From Baylisascaris procyonis (taxonomy: Eukaryota; Nematoda; Chromadorea; Rhabditida; Ascarididae): 64,000 nucleotides of DNA. Where the stretch lies: contig JAZARR010000095.1 in NCBI GenBank assembly GCA_037389465.1, positions 1,374,001 through 1,438,000 of the forward strand, read 5' to 3'. The first letter of the stretch is position 1. Every line of letters begins with the position of its first letter. Shown here piece after piece: positions 37,751 to 49,491 of the stretch. A model generated the notes under the pieces. The model did no database searches and was not told the origin of the DNA. It saw only the letters and a list, made by a program, of their open reading frames with translations. The translations under genes and the position numbers were made by a program.

Positions 37751-40700
37751 ATATAAGCATAGATAAGGATGCATGTATATAGGACTGCCTCATTACAATG
37801 TAATTCATTAAAAAATTTTATGAAACCCATTAAATAGCCCTACTATTTTTGTGCAATATTTGATCTTCAAGCGTTTCGAATTTATTTGAAGAGTATATTA
37901 GCAAAAGCATTATGTGTCCTCATTGTTCACGCAATAGCGATTGCAATTCGTTGAAATTAGGTGCGCATAATTTGTGCTATACATTATAGTCTAGATCATG
38001 ATAGAAATCTAGATCGATGGTTCGTGAACAGAAATAATGGTTAATTTGCATATGCAAAAACCTGCCGTTCGATTAGTGGATTTAAGCGAAAAACATTAAA
38101 TTACGCAATTTGATAGTTTTATAAATAAGCGTATTCATATCTTTATATCACTTTTACGTGTCATTTAGGCTACTGATTGGCTTTCTTTTGCTGAAGCGCA
38201 GAAAAATATATCTGCCGCATTTTTTTGTATTTTTCTTTTATCGAATATTTTAACACCACAAGCTATTAATGAAAGGCTTGCTAGAAACCCATTGAAATGT
38301 CAACATTTAAGATTCTATTTTAACTGCAATCGAAGAATGAAGACCTCTTCGCTGAATCGTTCGTCAAATCCGACTCTTCTTGAATAGAACTGAGTATAGA
38401 AGAGAAAACGTTGTTGTTGCCACAAAATACAGTAAAACAATATATTTAAAATGCAAATATAAGATCAACGTTCCTTTCCCGGTCAAAAATTGCACAATTC
38501 GCAAACGATACATATTCATCCTGTATCTGCTAGAGATTTTGCTCATTTTCATTCACTATGATAGAACCATATAAAATCCTTGAATTTCAACTAATCTTCT
38601 TTCATGAAAGAAAATATACATATTTTATATTCAATTCTTTGAATATTATTATATACTTTTTTCTTTTCTCTCAGCATTATGTTGCATTCCTTTCTTTCTT
38701 ATCATTGTACTCTATTTCGCCCTCTCCTGTTATAATAATCTATTCTCACCTCGCTTATTATTTTGTTCTGTACCTTCCTCCTTCATCATTAAATTCCGTT
38801 TTTCTTCCCTTATTATATTCTATACTTTCTTCTCCCAAAAAGCACAAAATAAAGCGACAAACAATTTAGAAAAGAATAAAATTAAGTGCGAACTTTCAAA
38901 AAAATTCACCATTAAATTCTTTTCCACTCAATGCAAATGAGAAAGACGATAATAAGAGAACTCAATTCTGAGAGATCTTTTCTCGATAATTATTACAAAA
39001 AAATAAAAATAGAGCACAAATTTGAGAGATAATTTCGCATCTCTCGAAGTTGTTTAAAATGCTCTGATGTAGCGTCAATGTATCGAAGAGAAAAACTCAC
39101 CATTATATTCGTCTCCTACTCTTCTCTCTAGTAATTTTTCATAATATTTCGCAGCATTATAAACTTTTAAATTTTGTGTGGATTAATCGAGATATGTACA
39201 ATGACGAAATTTGTTTCATAGTAGAATAAATGATATTTCATAGGGTTTTATCTATAGAAGAGTATTTTACTGCCTCATTTATATCGTTGTGCACTTTATA
39301 TATCGACTGGTTTATAGAGAATTTTTCTTTCATAACGAACGCCAACAATCTCACAGTTATTCGAATTCAAAATGGATGCTAGTGGTGCTCGACGATGGAA
39401 TAGTTATCGATTACTACGAAATTATTCAAGACATAATAATCTACAAGGTAAAAAAAAAAACCTTTTTTTTTAAATTGCTCATTTATTAAATTTGCATATT
39501 TCGATTTTTATTATTTAAATTAATATTATTATTTTTTCGATTCAAAACGAAAGTGGAATGTATGAATTTTTATTGAATAGTTTACTTAGTGCTATAGCAG
39601 CTAACAAATGAGCGCAAATAAAATCTTTTTGATGATTCAAAATGCAAACGTTAATGCTCAATCGTTTTGTCTCTTTAACGTAACAATTCTTTTCCAAAAA
39701 ATTTCTGAGTCAGCATAAATTCAAAAAATTTGAACAAATCTAAATTCATTGTAATCTTAATTTTGCTTACTTATATCGCACCTAATATGCATATTTAGTG
39801 CAAAAACGACTATTTAAATCATAATAAATTTTAATAAGCATTATTATACTTTTCAACGAACAAATCAAACATATCTAAGAATACGAAGTGAATTATGCAA
39901 TTTATAAAATAAAAAAATCCAAGTCTTATATTATTCAAGGTGGAAAATGCAAAATGCATTGTTTAAGTGTGAGATACACGGTGATGCTAAATCATATAAG
40001 TATGTTTTAAATATAAAACAACATTTCTTACATTTATAATGATATTATTATTTTCTAATTTTTTTATATTATACTATTTTTTTTAGCGGATAATGTCGGA
40101 TTTTTTCGTCGATTATGGCATAGTTTTAAGCTGCACCAACATAATAAATGAGAAAATGATTAGATTTTTATGTGCTTTCATAAGTTTGCATTTCAACACA
40201 AGAACAGCATTTAGCTAAAATTTGAGAACTTAATCGATATTGATGCTCACAATAGAACGACCTCATCTACCAATTTCCACTTAGAAAACGAGTTAGAGGC
40301 AATCAAAAATGACAAAAAATTGTTGAAATTTTGCAATCAATTGAATTGAGTGAAAATGAATCTTTTATTGTTGACTCGTATATGCAATTGAATCACTTAA
40401 AATATGGCAGTATAATTAGAAAATATGAGAGTATAATTTTCTTGTTTTTTTTTAGAATTTCTTAGCTATTTATATAGGTGTTTGCTATGGTTTATTTTAG
40501 TAGAAAATCGTATTTCGTTTTGATGTGTATTTTCAGCTTTATTAGCCTCTATGAGTGTCGAAAAAAAAAAAGAAAGCTAACATGTGCGATTGCTTATAGT
40601 ATAATAGAGAAATCAGCGATGTCATAAATGGTCGAATTTTCTGCAGAATGCAGCGATATTGGCAATTCGTGATTGCCACGTTCATATATCATCAACACTA

Positions 40701-40787
40701 TTTCGCTTGACGTTCAACAATGTTGTTGATTTCATTTAAATAACGTTTTCTTCAGAGAGTAGGTCTCTTTTAAGTAGTGCTGCAATC

Positions 40788-40881
<94 letters not shown>
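40788..40881. repeat. (ATT)n microsatellite
   Basis: About 94 bases of uninterrupted ATT trinucleotides; strongly expected to be length-polymorphic. Confidence 0.95.
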
Positions 40882-41003
40882 TTTGCAGAATTATGTTAAT
40901 AGCATCGGATGCTGCAAACATCCTAATGTAACAAAAATTATTTTCAATTTTCATAGTGCAGATATCACTTCATATCTCTTTTAATCTTTAAGTTAATGCG
41001 TAT

Positions 41004-41453
41004 GTGTGTCCGTACATGTTAGTGTGTCTGTACACACGCATCTATGTGTCTTGTATCCTTTTCTGGCGTTATGAAATCTCGAAAAATCCCGATAAACTTT
41101 CCTTCGTGAGATTTCTTATGTTATTGCCACTATATCATGGGCTCAGCAAAGTTGATGCTAAAATGACTATTTGTACCTTTCACTACACCTGTTACTACCT
41201 TAACCCGCATCCCTGTGGCAACCTACTTGTGTTATTGAAGACGACAATTTGTTGGGTGGATGTTTCACTGCTTAAAGAAAGGTTCTCGAAGGTCTTAGAT
41301 CCACTTCTGTCTAGAAGATCGTTCACTATAGGTTGGAAAGTGGTGAGAGATGCTATTAAGAACGTTTCAGAAAAGGCAAATGCACATTGCAACAAGAATC
41401 TGGTGCATCTCGTAAAAAAGTTCATTTGTAAATTTACTTGCCTTAAATCGTAA
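41004..41453 (+). other. Unassigned 149-codon open frame
   Basis: The longest single open frame in the gene-free intervals. The DNA at about 41190-41450 is less AT-rich than its surroundings and is open on both strands: the minus frame 41195-41485 is 96 codons. I see no domain, signal peptide or splice partner. It may be a degenerate exon, a mobile-element relic or chance. I report it only so that it can be searched. Confidence 0.15.
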
Positions 41454-43277
41454 AATTTATCAAAAATTGGAGAATATTTATGCAATTTTTTTTAACAAAC
41501 TCAAATTATCAAAATGGTTCTAAATACTAGTCTCATAAAGATGTACGAATTACTATATACAATTTAGTTTTTCTTCAAAAACCCACTTCAAAGGTCTAAT
41601 GGAATTTCGTTGAAATTTTCAAATGCAATTTGAACTAAGAGAAGTGATCCGGTTGATGGCGGAACTCACTCAATATGCTTAACTTTACTCAACACTATCA
41701 TTGACACATCTGGGGTTTTATTTGATTAAGTTACGGTTTTTTTTTTTTGTGAATATTTTCACAGTTTTGTGTTCACCTTTAGTAAATGCAAACATTCCAA
41801 CGATATCGTCAAGTGTCACCACGTTGAATTTATTTCACTCTCACAACTCTACGCAATGTAGTGAGCATAGATAGATAGCAATATAGGTATATTCTCATAG
41901 AGGGATATTTTATTTTAGTTCATATTGTTTATTCATCAATCATATATTTAATTACTGGATTATCTTTTAAAATTATTACTATTCATTGTTGTCTTCGATG
42001 TATGCACGTATATCGTCTTAAATTTGTGATTTCCTCTCTAAGTATGTGTACTTACTTAAGCAAATGATAGTAGAATTTATTGATTATTATTATCAGCTAT
42101 TGTAATGCTTATCACTGCTTCTGCTCACTTTCGAATGGAGCATTCCTCCACTCGTTTATTTCTTCACAACGCCTAATTTCCTCACCTTTTTTTTTTCTTA
42201 TATCATGCGTAGATTCCTGATTAGTGGAAGGTGTTTCTTGTTTGCTAGCCGAAATGACTTCCGAAGGCAAACACCCATAATTATACATATGCGATGAGCG
42301 CACACATAAAATGGGAGTATGTTTTTACAGTGCAAATTGTGCAATTCATATAGAAAACTTTTTTTTTGCAAACACTCAAATGTGCGCCAATGTATGTGCA
42401 CGCTATTATAGTCGTTGCATTTATTGACTGAGAAGCACTTTTTCTTGAAAACTAAATCGACACTAAAAGGTGCTCCAATTATCAAAATTTCCTTCAGATA
42501 TTTTTGTTTCAGAAGTACTTATGAACACTTGAAAATATTTGAAATCTGCGTGTGAGAAATTAAAATATGGCCTTGGTCAGCTTGAATAACTATGAGCTGA
42601 TAAATGCACCGATTCCGCACAAGTTTTTATAACAACATCTGTTCTAGCAATATTCCAATAAACGAACATATAATGTTCTTCAACAACATCTGTTCTTGCT
42701 TTTGCCTCTTTAACCCTCTTTACCATAGTCAAAGATCCGAGGCTTTCTGAGGGGAGAGGGATGAAAAATAGGGAGGAATATGGTCTTACTGATCTTGTCA
42801 TTAAGGTCAAGAAATTTTAAATTGCTCCAAAATATTGCGCTTTGAGTATCTATGCGCCTCTCAGAGGGATCATCTCGTAAGCACTCGACGGAATCAAAAA
42901 TCGCAGAAGGACTTCGCTAGCCAAATAACTTAGCTGTGCGAATGAATAGTCATCGATTAAGCTGATGTTTAAAACCAACGACAACAAGCATCTGGCATGA
43001 TAGAGCAACTTTGGCTCGGTAGTGAACCACTGGAGTTTGGCTTAAGGTCAAGAATTCACATCACTTTCACAATCAGTATTTTCGCAAGGGAAAACTTCTT
43101 TAATGTAGTTTATCTTTTTATACTTTAATTTAACACCTACAAGTAGGTACGTGATTAGATAGGGCTCCAAATGTTAGCGTGCTTTTCCACTAGTCAATAA
43201 AGAAGAAAAACTTACAGATATTTACTGAGTGATAAATAACAGTTCCAACGCCATTTGAAATATTCAAGAGGGCTTTC

Positions 43278-43279
43278 AG
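43278..43279 (+). promoter_or_regulatory. Candidate trans-splice (or 5' UTR) acceptor, annexin 4
   Basis: GGGCTTTCAG ends 8 nt before the ATG at 43288. Confidence 0.45.
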
Positions 43280-43287
43280 GCGGACTA

Positions 43288-46200
43288 ATGTCGCTGAACG
43301 GGTATTCACAAACGAATGGCACTATCAAGCCGAAAGCCGACTTCGACGATGAAAGCGCAGCAATTGAACTCGAAACGGCGATGCGTGGCTTCGGTTGTGA
43401 TCGTCGACGAGTGATGAGAGTTTTGACCGGTATTTGTAATGCTCAACGACAATTGGTGCGAAAACTATTTCATTAAAAGTTTTGCTCTCAAAAGTGAACT
43501 ATTAACACATACTGTGCAAATAAATATCTGCTCTACGATTATATTACTGCTAAGTATGATGTAATGGGAGGGAAGATGACTAGGGATGGGAGTAGTTTTT
43601 TGATCAGAGATGTGATCTAATCGTTGAGTGAATTGTTCAGGAATGAGCTGCTACTAAATATCACACAATTATTAAGAATAATAATGGGATTTCCTCTCTC
43701 TGTTTAGTTTTTATTCGAATATTTCAACCATGAATATTTCAAAATTCACTTCTTCCTATGCCATTCTCTTCTCACATTTTAAACCATCATTTTGGAAATT
43801 GCAACCCAAATTTTCTTAACTAAATGTTCTCCTTTTTCCGTGATCTAGAAAATTGCTGAGATATAGCAGATGATATTTATATTTAATGACGACAAGGATT
43901 TTACCTGATGACCATTTTGCATAAATATAGATTATCAAACTCATAATCCGTAAAATTAAACGGCGGATTCCGGAAAGGGGAAGACCGGTATGAAGGAGTC
44001 TCCAAATACAAATGAATATTCGTTTTCCCAAATTTCAGAAAAACGGAAAAAAAATTTTCCTCGTTCCTCAATTGCTTAACTACTTTAATACATATGCAGA
44101 TACGTACGCCCTACAATAAAAAGTACAGCAAGGATTTATACAACGAGCTGAAGAGAGAGCTATCAGGTGATTTCGAAGAGGTGATCCTTGGTCTTATGGA
44201 GACTCCAACCAAATATGACGCATATCAACTACATCGTGCCGTTGCCGTAAGTTGTTCTTTACATTTTTGGTATTTTTTTTTTTATTTCTGATTATTTTTG
44301 CTATTCATAACATATATGCCACTATATGCAAATAAACCTTGATGGCGAGATATTTCCAAGAATTTTAAAAGAAATTGGCTAAAAATATTTGATTTTTGAA
44401 AATCGTCTCTTTTCGTTTTGATCGACATGCTCTACCTTGGAATTTCAGCTGGAGATAATAAGCAGATGGCCTAAAAATGTGCAATCTTTCATCTAATGAT
44501 ATAAAGTCTGATGGTCGGATCAGCTTAACTAAATGAATAGATTAGAGTGAGCAATTTGAAAAACCAGAGTCAGTCACTTTAAGCTGCTAATTCAAATGAG
44601 CCTGAATATATATAACCTGATTATATAGACTTATTGCGGCAAAATAATTCAATTACCATAAAACATTTCTGCAAGAAAGTCAAAAAACCAGATAACTTCT
44701 TTTAATTTCCACAAGCTACTTCATAGAGATTATTAAGTGAACATCTTCTCAAACCACGGAATGAATATTTTAGCTTCATTGAAAATAAAATTTTCCATAA
44801 TTTTTTATGATTAAAAAGAGACTTTGCGATATTTTAAAAGAAAATTTCCATTACTAACAATCAAGCTGATCTATAAAGTAGCCAACAGTTCTCAGTTTAT
44901 ATAATATTTCAAGCGCAAAAACTAATTCCATTCGCAATGGGAGCAAAAATAAGCAAAATTCTATTGAAATGACGCATACCCTACAGCGTACGTTGCACTC
45001 TTCCTATTGTTTTATTGTTGAAGAAGTTTATAGGGAGTCGGTACAGCGAAATCTGTCGTTGTGGAAATTTTATCGTCACGATCGAATGACGAGCTTCGTC
45101 ATGTTAAAAACGAATATAAGACACAATATGGTCGACCATTGGATAGGGATATTTCAGACGATACAAGTGGCGAATTCCGTGAGATTCTTCTCATACTTTT
45201 ACAATGCAAACGTGACGAAGGGCATATGATAGATAACGCAAAAGCAAGAGAGGTGAGAAAAATTTAATGAGCCAATGCTTATAAGGTGTTGTTGACCTGT
45301 TTGAAGGTAGCATACTATATGAAACAGTAGTTTGTGAACATTTTATCAGTTTATACTGTATAAGCGCTTTATCAGCTCGTAGTATTGGAAGATATAATTA
45401 ATAGATGGAAATACTAGTGACACTTGGTGTATGAATCTGAGTAATGTAAAATTTTTCGAGAGTACCCTAAATGATTCCTTTTATTAAGCTTTACTCGAAA
45501 TTCTGATTGACTGCCTTGAGACGCACTAAATTGGAGATTATTGGTTAGTATGTATTGAAAAGCCTTCAATACGGGTTGATTCATATTGAAGTCTTTTCGC
45601 AGAAAATTTTAGTTTCTCGAAAACTTTTTAAAAAATGACCTTCTTTATGAATTTTTTGAAATGTTGTTCTTAGCAGAAAGGATCGACGCTATTGATCCAA
45701 TACAGTGAATATTCTGTACCGCATTTAAGGAAGCACGAGCATTGGCCAGCGGTGAAAGGCAACGAATTAGAACAACATTTAAGAGTGCGCTAACAAGTGA
45801 AAATCCTCAACAGTTATGCAAATTATTCGCTGAATATAGGAGCGAGACAGGTCGTGCAATCGAGGATGCCATTGAAGTATATTTTTTGTATAAATTTGTC
45901 GCTATGAATTATTCGATTTGCAATGCTCAACAAGTACTATTAAACATTTTTTTAAAATAAGATTTCAATTTGTGGCCAATTCCAATTATCACCAAAGAAA
46001 AATAAAAAGATATTTTATAATTACAAGGAGTTGTGATTTAAAAGCACTTAAGAAATTTGCTAGTGCTTGCTGTTTGATCTACAACTATGGCTCTTTGCAT
46101 ATTGATTTCTTCGATGCCATTTGGATATTCATATAAATAACCCTAGTGCGGTTTCGATCATTATCTTAGATCAGATGAAGAATTTTTTGCATAATTTAGA

Positions 46201-47331
46201 TCAAAATGTGAGTTGGAGACTGTATTTGAGGGCGTTTTTCATTTTCGGCGTCAGTAATTTTTATTTTATTTAGGCGATGATGTTCCGAAATTTTCTATTT
46301 CATTGCAGGAATATTTCACCGGAGATGCGATGGAACTATTGCTTGCATTAGCACAATGTGCTCAAAATAAAACAGCATTCTTCGCTAATCTACTCTACAA
46401 TTCCATGAAGGTGACAGTTTTTTATAGTGTTTTTGATTTCTTGTGAAGTCCATCCTTTAATGCTCCTTTTCTTCCCGCATCATCTTATTCCACAACGATG
46501 TTCAAAAAATTCTTTCGAATTTTTAGATCACTGTATAACTAGCATAATACTTTACTATATGCATCCAGAACACGGTTATCAAATTTGTTTGATGAAATTT
46601 GAGGAATAAATCGATTTGAAACAAGCAGGGCATCAATTCTAATCTTAGTCAAGGATTCATTGGCATGTTTCAGCATCCAATATATAAAGCAGTTACTGCA
46701 ACAATTTCCTCACTTATCATGCATAGCAAGTAGCAATAAAAGCTTCTAAAGTTCGTTTGAGAGATAATATTGAACTAAATTTAATTAACTCGAAATCGTC
46801 TTGAATTAAATTACTGATCTTCCTCATTCTACCTAAGTATTTTATTCTCGAAAACATTCCTTAGCAATAAATCTCTAGTCGAACGATACAAATATCGACA
46901 CCTTCATTATATTCTATATTTCGATATTTTTTAAGCATTAAAATTGTTTTTTCCTATCTTCTTGAGATAAATATGATCACAATTAGAATAAAGCGTCATT
47001 GGAATAACTGCTATAAATGAAACAAAATTCACATTACTCCACTCATAAACAATTTTTTTTCAATTCAATTTTAAAATTTACTTCCAATATGATTAGTTCA
47101 ACATATGCATAAATTATACCTTTTTTTTTCTTTAATAAATAATTCTTATAGGGTGTTGGAACACGTGATAGAGATCTGATACGTCTTATCATATCTCGTT
47201 CTGAAATCGATCTAGCATTAGTCAGAGAGGAATTCGGGCGGCTCTATAAGAAACCACTAATACGTTGGATTGAAGGCGAATGTTCGGGTGCCTATCGTGA
47301 TAGTCTTATTGCAATTGTTAACGGCAATTAA
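43288..47331 (+). CDS. Annexin (paralogue 4 of 4), six exons, 320 aa
   Basis: Ca2+/phospholipid-binding annexin. Exons: 43288-43455, 44100-44246, 45034-45252, 45730-45876, 46309-46410, 47152-47331; all introns are phase 0. The ATG at 43288 follows a CTTTCAG acceptor ending at 43279; the open frame above it is probably non-coding leader or intron. N-terminus: G-T-I-K-P then D-F-D-D. Repeat 1 has M-R-G-F-G-C-D-R (32-39). Repeat 2 has GVGT (106-109) with Asp148. Repeat 4 has GVGT (262-265) with Glu304, then C-S-G-A-Y. Exon 4 is 9 nt shorter than in the three paralogues (147 vs 156). This removes three residues from the already degenerate calcium loop region of repeat 3. Repeat 3 is the most diverged of the four genes: F-T-G-D-A-M-E replaces the F-S-G-D-A-[KR] pattern. 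Confidence 0.95.
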
Positions 47332-47506
47332 TGATCAACAGTAATTCAATTCTAATCACTCAATAATAACTGCCATTTAGATTTCGCACTCTTTTATTGT
47401 TATTATTTAACACTTTATCTCTAATAGCTTTACTAGATATAATTTTTTAAAATGGTATATTGTTTTATTTGTTGCACTTATTATTTTTTTTTTATTAAAG
47501 TACGTT

Positions 47507-47512
47507 AATAAA
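47507..47512 (+). terminator. Candidate poly(A) signal, annexin 4
   Basis: An AATAAA lies 176 nt after the stop codon. It is at a plausible distance, but hexamers of this kind are frequent in AT-rich DNA. Confidence 0.35.
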
Positions 47513-48528
47513 AATTTCATCAACAGCGTTGCTTCAAAGTAAATAACTTAAGTTATCGAAAAATTATTCATTCAAAAGTAAGAATGAAATAACTTAACAC
47601 TCTCAAATAGCACTGATTCATTGAAGTAGAAGTTATAGAATTGTGTACACACAACTAAATGAACAGAAGAGTGTGGGATGGATGTGTAAACTGTGCTTGA
47701 AGTGAGTGAGTTACATCTTAGTAGTGAGTATTGAAGCAACCAATCAGTCAACGTTGATGATATTTAGCAATATGTCCCTTTTATTCTTCCGATTAGCATG
47801 GTATATCGACTGATGTCAGAAAGACTTCAGCCCGAGGAACGAAACTGTTTTATTAAGGATATGCATTGTTTCGCGAATTACAATAAATTTTTTTCCCATT
47901 TTCTTTGAAATTTTTCTGCTTTTCCCTCATTTTCTCATCTCTTTTGCAGCGCTATATTAAACTCATACTTATGTATTATTTTTTCTTCACTCAATTTTCG
48001 AGCTAAAGGATGGTGTTGCTTTTCATCTTTAGCACTGAATGTTCGCACGTATTATATAGATCAAAATGATGTGGGCATAGGTGACGGTAACTTCGTTTCC
48101 TGAATAGAAAATCTTTCATTCACCAAAAATTTCCCTCGTCTTTCACCAGAAATTTGTTGTGATCAACTTGCAAGAATATTTTCAAGTTTTTGCGCGTGAT
48201 TGATTTCGTTATATAGATCGGCTGAGCTTTATAGATCATTATGTATATAAATATTTGGATGATAGAACATTTTCCTCTGGTTCAACTTCGGCCAAAGATA
48301 TACTTTTTTTCAAATTAATTTCCCATAAGAGTTTTCAATATTCTTCCTTGCTAAGGATTTGCTATGAAATCGTCGCTAACTTTTTAGTGCTTGTATTTCA
48401 AATCTGCGGAAACTGATGACAATGTGCCTCGACGTGCTGATAAATTGGAATTATAATAATCAAAATCTCGAGTTTAGCCAACCTTTTAACATTGCCCAGA
48501 GGATAACAATCGTTTCTAATGACCTATG

Positions 48529-48530
<2 letters not shown>

Positions 48531-48622
<92 letters not shown>
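48531..48622. repeat. (AT)n microsatellite
   Basis: About 92 bases of uninterrupted AT dinucleotides. Confidence 0.95.
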
Positions 48623-48625
<3 letters not shown>

Positions 48626-49086
48626 AATCACATGGAACCACCAAATTCAGAAAATATATTGAATAGCAAGAAAAGAACACAGTTTCTTTGGAACGATTGA
48701 AACTAGATTCACGTTTCTGTAGTTTTCATTACGATCAATTATGAAGTGTGATCGACCACCACTTTTAAGCCATTCGGCATTAACTTTTTTTTAATCAAAG
48801 CATTTTTAACGTCTTGCCCATTGCAATGATAAGCAAGTAACAAAGCACTTTTCAATATGTCATCGTTCTATGAGACGTCGCATTTTGTCAGTAGTGTGAG
48901 AACATTTTAAAAAATGAAAAGCCGATAACCAAACGACGTCTATTGATTATAGCCAATTCGTTTGTGCATTGTTGTATAATACAACTTGATAAGTTTATCA
49001 AACCTTTATAAATAGCAGCTTCTCAATAATTTTGCTGCTTTTCTCCATTCTGTATGCCACTAGTCCCACTGATGTCGGTCTACCTG

Positions 49087-49128
49087 GCTCTTTTACTGCG
49101 ACACCTACTGGTCTCGCAGTAAAAGAGC
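49087..49128. repeat. Perfect 15-bp hairpin about 360 bp upstream of UGT 1
   Basis: GCTCTTTTACTGCGA (49087-49101) and its exact complement (49114-49128) are separated by a 12-nt loop. One more G:U pair is possible at the base. It is strong for AT-rich DNA and more GC-balanced than its flanks. Confidence 0.8.
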
Positions 49129-49483
49129 TAATACATATATGCATAAAATTTTTCGATGGTTCTTTATTTCTAATTTTCAAAAAAAAAAAAATTCTTGCAC
49201 CTTATCAACGCAGAAAATGTCATATCATATCAAATCGCTTTGATTAGTTCACTAAAGAGGAAGCATAATTTTCATCGCTTGACATTTTTCTCTTTGTTTC
49301 TTTCTCTATGTTTTGATCTATAAATTTTAACATATAAAACAATGAGGATATTTGTGCAATTGTATAGCAACGTTCCTAGAATAAGTTAGTGTAATGGTGA
49401 AGTAATTGTGCTCAAAATTATGGCTCTTTAGGCAAGACGACATTCGCCATTATGACCGTTTTTATATAACATCCACATGTTTC

Positions 49484-49485
49484 AG
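49484..49485 (+). promoter_or_regulatory. Candidate trans-splice acceptor, UGT 1
   Basis: ATGTTTCAG ends 6 nt before the ATG at 49492. The second UGT has an acceptor at exactly the same distance. Confidence 0.5.
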
Positions 49486-49491
49486 GTGATT

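Larger units (their letters stand above)
34204..43287. other. 9.1-kb interval between annexins 3 and 4, no recognised gene
   Basis: An AATAAA at 34666-34671 is a possible poly(A) signal for annexin 3. The rest is mostly AT-rich with poly-T/poly-A runs. It holds a 2 x 30-bp tandem repeat (36703-36762), a C-rich tract (37723-37750), a long (ATT)n run (40788-40881) and unassigned open frames: 35821-36102 (+, hydrophobic middle), 38558-38869 (+), 41004-41453 (+, 149 codons, with a 96-codon frame opposite it) and 42577-42810 (-). I recognise no protein family in any of them. Confidence 0.45.
47332..49491. other. Intergenic region between the annexin and UGT blocks
   Basis: 2.2 kb without a gene. 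It contains a long (AT)n microsatellite (48531-48622) and a 15-bp perfect hairpin (49087-49128). The last few bases form the probable trans-spliced leader of the first UGT. Confidence 0.5.
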
